Shown here piece by piece: positions 9,146 through 17,813 of a stretch of DNA of 64,000 nucleotides. Where the stretch lies: positions 1 through 64,000 of the forward strand of contig NZ_JAQBNR010000056.1 of assembly GCF_028288465.1 (NCBI RefSeq), in the 5' to 3' direction. The stretch's first letter is position 1; the number at the start of each line of letters is the position of its first letter. This DNA is from Ferruginibacter sp. (GTDB lineage: Bacteria; Bacteroidota; Bacteroidia; Chitinophagales; Chitinophagaceae). Both the position numbers and the translations under genes were made by a program. The notes beneath the pieces were generated by a model, which had not been told where the DNA came from, ran no database searches, and saw only the letters and a list, made by a program, of their open reading frames with translations.

Positions 9146-10510
9146 ATGATGACTGCAGGTACGCAACAGGAAGTGAGTTTGCTGACAGAAGGCGATGTAA
9201 ATTTCGCACCCTCCCGTAAAGGCTGGTACAAAACCCTGGATACAACTACGATGGATTTACTTGAAAAGGACAGTGAAGTTTTTTTGCACCAGTCCCTCTC
9301 CACGCCCTGCCTTGATGTATTGCAAAGCTGCGAAGGCATTTATATTACCGACACCAGCGGAAAAAAACTGATGGATTTTCATGGCAATAATGTGCACCAG
9401 GTGGGTTACCGCAACGCCTATGTAGTTGATAAAGTAAAAGCGCAACTGGACATACTTCCCTTTAGTCCACGCAGGTATACCAATGCCGTTGCAATTGATT
9501 GTGCAAAAAAAATTACTTCCCTTTTTCCACCGGCACTTTCAAGGATCTTATTTGCACCGGGGGGTACAAGTACCATCGGCATTGCATTGAAACTGGCCCG
9601 GGTGGTAACAGGAAAATATAAAGTGGTATCGCTGGCAGATTCTTTTCATGGTGCTTCTATTGATGCCATTGCGGCGGGCGGAGAAGAACAATTTAAAAGA
9701 TACCTGGGGCCATTGATACCAAACACAACCAACATTCCGCAGCCAACAGGCTACCGGCATAAAAACGGTGTTGAAGATGATTTAGCCTACGCCAATGCAC
9801 TGGAAGATATTTTAAAAAATGATACCGGTGTTGGTGCATTCATTGCTGAAACCGTTCGCAATACAGATGTACAAATACCCTCCAAAGCTTACTGGCAAAG
9901 GGTAAGGGAAATCTGTACGCAGTATAATGTATTATTGATACTGGATGAAATACCCATCGCCTTTGGGCGCACCGGAAAAATGTTTGCTTTTGAACACTAC
10001 GATATTGAGCCGGATATTGTTTGCCTTGGCAAAGGTCTTGGTGGTGGTGTTATCCCATTCGCGGCCATGATTTGCCGGGAAGGGTATAACATTGCCGGCG
10101 ATGTTTCGCTGGGACATTATACACATGAAAAAAGTCCGCTGGGCAGCGCCGCCGCACTGGCTATGATTGAATACCTGGAACAGGAGCACATTCTTGAAAA
10201 GGTACAGGCAGATGAAATATTTATGCGGGAACAACTGCAGCTGTTGAAAGAGCGGCACCCGGTTATTGGGGATGTGCGGGGCATCGGTTTGCTTTGGGGT
10301 ATTGAACTGGTAAAAGATGCCGTTACAAAAGTAAAAGCTATTACCGAAGCAGAAAAGATCATGTATGAATGCCTGGCTAACGGGCTAAGTTTTAAAGTGT
10401 CACAGGGTAATGTATTGCAGCTTTGTCCGCCACTGATTATTACGAGAGCGCAATTAATGAGTGCGATTACAATTATAGACAATGCAATTGCAACAATTTG
10501 CGGAACATAA
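9146..10510 (+). CDS. Class-III PLP-dependent aminotransferase family; possibly PbfA-like (hydroxy-aminoethylphosphonate ammonia-lyase)
   Basis: 'MDFHGNNVHQVGYRN', 'LILDEIPIAFGRTGKMFAFEHY', PLP Lys region 'CLGKGLGGGVIPFAAM'. Subfamily is recalled, not searched. Confidence 0.8.
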   Translation: MMTAGTQQEVSLLTEGDVNFAPSRKGWYKTLDTTTMDLLEKDSEVFLHQSLSTPCLDVLQSCEGIYITDTSGKKLMDFHGNNVHQVGYRNAYVVDKVKAQLDILPFSPRRYTNAVAIDCAKKITSLFPPALSRILFAPGGTSTIGIALKLARVVTGKYKVVSLADSFHGASIDAIAAGGEEQFKRYLGPLIPNTTNIPQPTGYRHKNGVEDDLAYANALEDILKNDTGVGAFIAETVRNTDVQIPSKAYWQRVREICTQYNVLLILDEIPIAFGRTGKMFAFEHYDIEPDIVCLGKGLGGGVIPFAAMICREGYNIAGDVSLGHYTHEKSPLGSAAALAMIEYLEQEHILEKVQADEIFMREQLQLLKERHPVIGDVRGIGLLWGIELVKDAVTKVKAITEAEKIMYECLANGLSFKVSQGNVLQLCPPLIITRAQLMSAITIIDNAIATICGT

Positions 10511-11425
10511 CATAATCGTTTGGTGCTGTTAAATAATGTTCTGAATAAAAGGAGCAGCAGCTGATTATTTTTTGTGACAGACTTTGGGTTGCTACGATAA
10601 GAATGGACGAGGCATATGCCGGTTTTAGTAATTACAAAAACACATTGTATGCATAGAAAACTTAGACACTCACCATGGAGACGATTGCCAAACCCAAGGC
10701 GCCTTTTACCTGATCTTATCTATTGAAATTTTGTACAATGGTATTAATAACGGGTTTAAATATCTGGTGGGTAACTGCAGCATTTTGTAGTGGGCTCGAA
10801 TCAAAGACCAATCCGGTTGGTTTAATTTGGCATGACTGCTCTCCAGATATACATAGGGATCAGTGTGCGATGAAATAACAACGGCGTGTTTATAAACCTT
10901 GAAAAATCAAGCAGGCCTGATGTATGCGTAAGCGTATTTCCTATGGTGATGTTTTAAGGCACATTCCGAGAGTAGTGAACTTTATAAATAAGTTAATGAG
11001 TATTGCCATACAATCAGATTTCCATGTGTAATAGACAGTATTTAATCGGACAATGAAGAATTTTTAGTCTTATAGTGTCAGGATATATTTGTTTTATGCT
11101 GCCGGTGTGACCTGCCCTAAAAACTTCTTCCTTTTTAAGGTAATAGAATCCTTGAAAGTTTCCACCAGCAATAACCTTAAAATCTACTTTGACCTGCTGA
11201 TTGACAAATTAAAGAGCACATCAAGCGAGGATAATATTGGGATCATAAGCTATTGCAGTTTGCTATAAATCTGAAACTAATTTATGAACCGGAAGAGTCA
11301 CTTCGAATTCTTTTCGGCTAATTAATTACTAAGCCATTTATTGGATAATAATCAACCATTCAATACATTTATAATTGGATAGCATTACCACACTTCACCA
11401 TCAGGGAAGGTAATCAGATAATACT

Positions 11426-12438
11426 ATGCAGTTAAAAAAAGAACTCATACAGCAAATACAGTCCATCATTGCAACGGCAAAGGACAGGGCCATTCGTTCG
11501 GTTGATACCGAGCGGGTGCTGATGTATTGGCAAATAGGTAAGGTAATTTTAGAAGAAGAGCAGGAAGGCAAGGAAAGGGCTGGTTACGGTGAGTTTCTTA
11601 TAAAATCGTTATCCGAAAAACTTCAGCCGGAGTTTGGCAGTGGCTTTTCCATCCGCCAGTTAGAAATGTGCCGCCAGTTTTACCGCACATTTCCAATTAC
11701 GAACGCACTGCGTTCGCAATTCAGCTGGACCCACTACCGCACACTCATACGAATTGAAAAAGAAGAAAAACGGGATTTTTACCTAGCCGAAGCAGCAAAG
11801 AACAACTGGACAGCCAGGCAACTGGAAAGACAGGTTAACAGCCAGTTGTTTGAACGGCTTTTACTAAGCAATGAATTAAAAGATGTGCTGGCAGTGGCCA
11901 GGGAAGAAAATTACCATCCGATGCCAAAGAAATTATTAAAGACCCGATGGTGCTGGAGTTCCTGGGCTTAAAAAGAGAAGCTGCTTATTACGAAAAGGAT
12001 TTGGAGAGCGACATCATTACCCACCTGCAGGAATTTTTACTCGAGATAGGCAACGGCTTTTCTTTTGTAGCAAGGCAAAAACGCATCCATATAGAAGGCG
12101 ATGAATTTTCTATTGATCTTGTTTTTTACAACCGGCTGCTGCAATGCTTTGTAGTATTTGAAATTAAAACCACCAAACTCACTCATGAAGATATCGGGCA
12201 GTTACAGATGTATGTCAACTACTACGACCGCTTTGAAAAACAGGATTTCGAAAACTCCACCATCGGCATTTTATTATGTGCCGATAAAAACGATGCAGTA
12301 GTAAAAATCACTTTACCCGAAAGCAACAAAACAATCATTGCCAGCAAATATCAGCTATACCTGCCCACAGAGCAGCAGTTAATAGATGAAGTAAAGAAGG
12401 AAATTGAAAAATTAGACAACGGTAAAAATGGCAACTGA
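11426..12438 (+). pseudogene. DUF1016 / YhcG-type PD-(D/E)XK nuclease, split by a frameshift
   Basis: ORF 11426-11971 has the DUF1016 N-domain; ORF 11947-12438 has the C-terminal nuclease ('DLVFYNRLLQCFVVFEIKTTKL'). Near 11910 the other frame reads 'DAKEIIKDPMVLEFLGL'. Confidence 0.8.
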
Positions 12439-12605
12439 TGCAGCAGTAATTACTTTCAAATATCATCCCTTTTACAATACCGGCAATTGTACAGGCAATC
12501 AGTACCAAATCACAAACGTCAGGACTCGCACTTATCCAGAATTTTGACGAAGGCCTGGCTGCCAAAAGGTTCTTATTAAACATCACTTAAAAAAAGTAAC
12601 TGTCA

Positions 12606-13259
12606 ATGTCTGGAATTTCCTTTATTAAGAAACTGTTTACCTGCATTCTTGCAGGGTTGGTCATTGGCGCATCGGCTTTTCGAATAACCATTACTTACTT
12701 TAGAAACTGGGGCACAATCGGCAGTTTTTCGATAATTTCCCTCGTGACCGTAGTTACCGCCATAACATACGCCTTCATATGGCAAGCCCGAAAAACAAAT
12801 ACCCCTTCGACGCTGGCTTTCTGGCAAGGGCTGATCCGTTATGGAGTTGCGTTTGACCTGGCTGAATTCGGATGGGCAAAAATCTGTCATTTGCAATTGG
12901 TGATGCCCATGAGCAAGCTTGATCTTCCTTATAAAAGTTGTTCACCATCGGATATATTCTGGAATTTTTTTAGCTATTCTTACACGCTTGGGTGTATTAT
13001 AGCTGCACTACAGATTACAGGTGCAATGCTGCTGCTGTTTCACAAAACAAGACTGGTGGGTGTATTTATGTTGTTGCCGTTACTTGCCAACATTTTACTG
13101 ATGGATATTTTTTACGAGATTGGCTACAGTGTAGTGATACATGCTTTCATAATGATGGCCGGGCTTGTATATTTTATGTTCATTGAATTCAACCGCCTGA
13201 AGGAATTTTCTTTGCAGCAACGAACCCCTTACCTGAATTGCATTTTTCCCGCTTCGTGA
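12606..13259 (+). CDS. DoxX-like integral membrane protein
   Basis: Multiple TM segments; 'LIRYGVAFDLAEFGWAKI'. Confidence 0.55.
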   Translation: MSGISFIKKLFTCILAGLVIGASAFRITITYFRNWGTIGSFSIISLVTVVTAITYAFIWQARKTNTPSTLAFWQGLIRYGVAFDLAEFGWAKICHLQLVMPMSKLDLPYKSCSPSDIFWNFFSYSYTLGCIIAALQITGAMLLLFHKTRLVGVFMLLPLLANILLMDIFYEIGYSVVIHAFIMMAGLVYFMFIEFNRLKEFSLQQRTPYLNCIFPAS

Positions 13260-13660
13260 AATTAATGGTTCGTCTTTCTATCATTTATATTCCGTTATTG
13301 TTAATAGCCATGCATGGAAAAGTGGATAATTATCCAAACCTTACCGGGAAGTACGAGGTAAAAAAATTACTTATTAACCAGCAGGTACTGCATCAGGATA
13401 CCTGTGCAGACAGCCTGCTTACGGTGGTTTATTTTGACATTAAAAATGGCTGTGTATTTCAATTCAACACGCCGGCTAAAAGATGGAACGGCAGTTTTAC
13501 AAAGACAAGCAATCACATCAACATAAAATGGTATGCGCCATCCGGTAAGCCGGTTTTCAACGGTACACTGTCGACGCTGAACAACTCCGGAAATATGACA
13601 CTTACGGGAATGCTGGGGAAAGATTCGATGGACGTAATACTACAGAAGGTGATTAATTAA
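13238..13660 (+). CDS. Hypothetical protein; may be the continuation of the preceding gene
   Basis: Overlaps the preceding ORF by about 22 nt in another frame; one TM segment then a beta-rich domain. Confidence 0.5.
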   Translation: MHFSRFVKLMVRLSIIYIPLLLIAMHGKVDNYPNLTGKYEVKKLLINQQVLHQDTCADSLLTVVYFDIKNGCVFQFNTPAKRWNGSFTKTSNHINIKWYAPSGKPVFNGTLSTLNNSGNMTLTGMLGKDSMDVILQKVIN

Positions 13661-13772
13661 GTCTTGCTGCGGTTATCTATTTTTTTTAACAGGTATTTAC
13701 TTTAGTAAATAAAAGGTCATAACCATTTTTTATGCATCATCAATTATGCATAAACCCTTTACAGATTTATTA

Positions 13773-14213
13773 TTAACGCCTGGTTACTTGCCAGCCTGAA
13801 AAAGGTTTAACAGTAGCGCAATTGGGGCCGCCATCTTTGGCTTTTCCGGCAACTTTTGTAGCCAGCATAAGATTGGCATCTCCCAATAACAGATCGATCG
13901 TCTCTGGCACTATTTCTTTTAAGGGTATTTTTAATCTACGTGTCCAGATAGAATCTAATTGCCCTGCGCAAGTCCCGATATCTATATAAATAAAACGTTC
14001 GTTCAAAACTCCGTGGACAAACGGGCCGCAAAAATCGTATTGATTCAATTTAGTTTTCTTTACTTCAATCCGGCATTCAAAGCAAAGTTTACCTGTTACA
14101 GATCTTTGTTTTTGGATTGTCTCGTATTGATTTCCCCTGCCTTCCTGAATACCAAAGTCAACACCTGGCGGAGGGTTTTCCAAAATAATTTGTATTGATA
14201 TTTCCGGGTTCAT
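13773..14213 (-). CDS. Hypothetical protein
   Basis: 146-aa ORF with plausible coding composition (DUF5990-like by impression only). Confidence 0.6.
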   Translation of the reverse strand: MNPEISIQIILENPPPGVDFGIQEGRGNQYETIQKQRSVTGKLCFECRIEVKKTKLNQYDFCGPFVHGVLNERFIYIDIGTCAGQLDSIWTRRLKIPLKEIVPETIDLLLGDANLMLATKVAGKAKDGGPNCATVKPFSGWQVTRR

Positions 14214-14345
14214 TGTTTGATTCTATAATAATTTAAAAATGTCATCGCCAAAGTCAATTCAGTTTATGTTGCCTTAGATTCTTTTGGTGAAAACTTAAAA
14301 TTACAGAATCTATTGAATTGATTTTGTCTTTCTCAAATGGAATGA

Positions 14346-14726
14346 TTGTTAACTGGTCCTGAAGAAACAAAAAATTCCTGTCTCTTCCTACAAGAAAGTG
14401 CAATTAAAAAACAGGTTAATTCCTTACTAAATCATTTAGTATTTAAGTCGCATGGGAAATGTTATTTTAATATCGAATTGGGTTCTTATCGATTAAAAAC
14501 AGAAATCACCTACGGGCCAAATAATACAATCAATTATAAGGTGCATTTACGGGACAAGTTTTTTATTCTTGAAGAAAGTTTATTGAACAAGTCCGACAAA
14601 TGGAAGTTGAGAGAGATGTCAGATACTATTGATCTGGATAGGTTATTAGAAAATCTTCCCGAAATAATTAAAGGAATTGAAAAATACATGAGACCGAAAA
14701 CACAAAAGAAAAGACCGTGGGATTAA
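14346..14726 (+). CDS. Hypothetical protein
   Basis: 126-aa ORF. Confidence 0.4.
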   Translation: MLTGPEETKNSCLFLQESAIKKQVNSLLNHLVFKSHGKCYFNIELGSYRLKTEITYGPNNTINYKVHLRDKFFILEESLLNKSDKWKLREMSDTIDLDRLLENLPEIIKGIEKYMRPKTQKKRPWD

Positions 14727-14882
14727 TGCAATCCGGTTGCTACCCTAAGTGGATATTTTTAAGGCAATCTTTCCTATAAAAATGTAGCTGAATTTCCATT
14801 GGAAATTAACTTAAATTCTTCCATGATTCTTCCCGGTTTTATGACCGAATGATGTAAACTTGCAGTATAAAATTCAATCAAC

Positions 14883-15245
14883 ATGAAAAGCACTTACCTC
14901 CTATTTACCTCCATGCTATTTTCGACGTTGGCATTTGGCCAAACGGAAATCAAGCTCGAAGATATCAGCAAGCATACCGGCGATTCCGTTAAGATTTGCA
15001 CCACTATATTTGGTGGTATTTTTCTTGACAGAAGCAAAGGCTCACCAACACTTTTAAACGCAGGAGGAAGTTTTCCGGACAACCCTTTGACCCTCGTGAT
15101 CTGGCCTGAGCTGAGGCAATCATTTGATATTAAACCGGAGGAATTTTTTAAAGGTAAACCGGTTTGTATTTTTGGAAAAATTGAAATTTTTAAAAACAAA
15201 CCACAAATTGTAGTTCAGTCAAAAAATCAAATTCAGGTGCAGTAA
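14883..15245 (+). CDS. Secreted small protein, possibly OB-fold
   Basis: N-terminal signal peptide 'MKSTYLLFTSMLFSTLAFGQ'; 'ISKHTGDSVKICTTIFGG...CIFGKIEIFKNKPQIVV'. Confidence 0.7.
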   Translation: MKSTYLLFTSMLFSTLAFGQTEIKLEDISKHTGDSVKICTTIFGGIFLDRSKGSPTLLNAGGSFPDNPLTLVIWPELRQSFDIKPEEFFKGKPVCIFGKIEIFKNKPQIVVQSKNQIQVQ

Positions 15246-15338
15246 ATTGTTGCTTTACACCACCTGGATGGGCAGGTTTTCACCGTATTTTATCTGACAC
15301 AATTATCAGCTAAAAACTTTTATATAAACAGCATTTAA

Positions 15339-15731
15339 ATGGAAGAATCTGGCGAAGATCACCTCAGCGTAACCCGGCATAATGCAGCTGCATTGGAAAA
15401 GGAAGGCCACTTGCACGAGGCTGCCAGGATGTATGAACAACTCCTAAAATCGGCACCCTTCAGTATTTACATTTTGAATAAGCTGATGATAGTAAATCGT
15501 AGAATGAAAGCCTATAAAAAGGAAGTATTTTTTATTGATAAGGCAATAGCAATTCATGAGTCAAAATATCGTGTAGAAAAACCAAAGGATGTTAAGGTTG
15601 AAAGAATTAGTAAACAACTAAATTCTCTATTAGGCCACACCAATAAAAAAGGCCAAAATTTGTTGGTAATTCCCGAAGTGGAAAGATTACAAAAAAGAAA
15701 AGCAACAGCGCTGAAAAAGTTGAAAAATTAA
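15339..15731 (+). CDS. TPR-like hypothetical protein
   Basis: 'EKEGHLHEAARMYEQLLKSAPFSIYILNKLM'. Confidence 0.65.
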   Translation: MEESGEDHLSVTRHNAAALEKEGHLHEAARMYEQLLKSAPFSIYILNKLMIVNRRMKAYKKEVFFIDKAIAIHESKYRVEKPKDVKVERISKQLNSLLGHTNKKGQNLLVIPEVERLQKRKATALKKLKN

Positions 15732-15883
15732 TTAAGGTTTCTATTGAAATTTTCAAAAGCTTTGCAAGGGCACTGCTTAGTACAGGAGGTATGGCATCTC
15801 CAGGTTGCAGAAGTTATCATGTACCAACTGGCCTGGTGTTTGTGCGCCACAATTAAATATTCAACCAAATAAATCGGAATAGT

Positions 15884-16366
15884 ATGAAAAAGAATACCAT
15901 TTGCCTGTGGTACAACCATGATGCAGAAGCCGCTGCGCAGTTTTATGCCCAAACCTTTCCTGACAGTACAGTAGGCGCTGTTCACCGGGCTCCGTCTGAT
16001 TATCCTGATGGCAAGGAGGGGGAAGTGCTGACAGTAGAATTTACGGTATGCGGTGTACCCTGCATTGGACTTAATGGAGGAGAAACGTTTAAGCACAGCG
16101 AGGCATTTTCCTTTCAGATTTCCACTGAGGACCAGGAAGAAACTGACCGTTACTGGAACGCGATTGTTGAAGGAGGTGGTGAAGAAAGTCAATGCGGCTG
16201 GTGCAAGGACAAATGGGGTCTGTCGTGGCAAATAACGCCACGCGTTTTATCAGACGCGATGATACAGGGTGGTGCTATTGCAAAACGTGCGTTCGAAGCG
16301 ATGATGCAGATGCGTAAGATTGATGTTGCCGCAATTGAGGCTGCAGTCAACGGTCAAGCTGTTTGA
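15884..16366 (+). CDS. VOC / PhnB-like (3-demethylubiquinone methyltransferase-fold) protein
   Basis: 'CLWYNHDAEAAAQFYAQTFPDS', 'GGGEESQCGWCKDKWGLSWQITPR'. Confidence 0.88.
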   Translation: MKKNTICLWYNHDAEAAAQFYAQTFPDSTVGAVHRAPSDYPDGKEGEVLTVEFTVCGVPCIGLNGGETFKHSEAFSFQISTEDQEETDRYWNAIVEGGGEESQCGWCKDKWGLSWQITPRVLSDAMIQGGAIAKRAFEAMMQMRKIDVAAIEAAVNGQAV

Positions 16367-16839
16367 GCACCACCGTTGGTACCGGTACTACATAATTGAA
16401 CTTGCATAGGCTGTTGGAGTAAGGCTGGTGTTAGCTATCCTTACTCCAGACAACAAATGCCTTACAATAATAATCCATCCATTGCTAAATGATAATAACA
16501 TCGCCAGTAAATAAGTACTGCTAAATCTTCTTACTCTTCAAAAGGAACCAATTCTGCTTTACCCAGTAAGATTCCTATTGAAAAGTGTTAGACAGGTCTT
16601 AAATAAGTGAAAGACATACACACGTTTGTAAGCAAACAAGAGTGAAAGTTTTGCACTCGTCAACCAGGCTACTTCCAATGGCGGAAAGTCGGCATTTTCT
16701 TATGACAAAAAAGAAGCAAAATCAAAATATTTTTAGTTTCAACCAGCTGGCATGAAGGATGAAATTGCAAGAGTAATTGCAAATAAAATGGAGGGATAAA
16801 AAAGGTACCTTCAATTTGAATTTTTACCCCAAAATTATT

Positions 16840-17169
16840 TTAAACTGTTTCATTTTCTTTTACATCAATCGCAGATTTCAGCATTCTTAAAACAACTTTT
16901 TCAGCACCTGATTTTGCTTCTTCAAAATCGTACCAATTCCCTTCTTTTGTTCTGTATAATTTGCGGGAAAACGGTCCGCTTTGATCATCCTTTTTTGTGA
17001 AATGATATTGCTGCAAAACTGCAACAACACTGCCCAGTGCATTCTTTAATTCGTATGGTTGTGTAGTGTAATAAAAGACGCTGCCATCTTCTAAATTAAT
17101 CTGCTCCGCGAAAAGATTTTTCAGGGCGTCTCTCATCTCACAATAATAAATGAAATATTTCAATTTCAC
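16840..17169 (-). CDS. Hypothetical protein
   Basis: 109-aa ORF. Confidence 0.5.
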   Translation of the reverse strand: MKLKYFIYYCEMRDALKNLFAEQINLEDGSVFYYTTQPYELKNALGSVVAVLQQYHFTKKDDQSGPFSRKLYRTKEGNWYDFEEAKSGAEKVVLRMLKSAIDVKENETV

Positions 17170-17813
17170 CAGGTGTAGTTTTTCTGGTTGCTATTTTTAT
17201 AACCTGAGCTGGGCTGATTGGTATAAATTTTGTCGCGGGGTGCAGGGAATCATAACCTTGAACATCAACCAGCTTCCTTTATTTTGGAACGTTGACTGTC
17301 TGTTTTCGTTACACTTACTGTTTGTTTCTGCTACCTCGTTAGAAATGAATTAACCCTTGCAAACCGGGTATAAATAAATTCGACCAGAACCCAGGCGAAA
17401 AGCACGATGAAAGCCGGCAAGAATCATCAGACCATTGACTGTTTTAAAACTTAAGAACAGAAATTAAAAAACCAAATGATAGGTAGAGCAGAATCAATTG
17501 CCTGCAAACACGCATACTACCCATTTTATAAATTATCTGCATTACCAGGCAACATATACCATATCGTCTTGTCTCTATAATTGTGTTCGTCATTTACAGT
17601 TTTGCCGCAGTGCGAAGAGATGCAGTAAAATTATAAGAACCTTTTGGTACAAAACTGGACGCTTCTCATAGGAAAATAAGTATTGAACAGGAACATTGCC
17701 AGGCCAGGTTTTGAACAAATCCCTCGGTGCGATTTGATAGCTACGGCGGCCGAAATAAATGTAAAAAATAAGTATAGCAATTTTAATAGCCATTAAACAA
17801 CTGAATTAAAAAA

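Noticed and set aside
15728-16231. 167-aa minus-strand ORF overlapping the VOC/PhnB gene
   Set aside because: Opposite frame is the recognisable protein; this one shows no domain features
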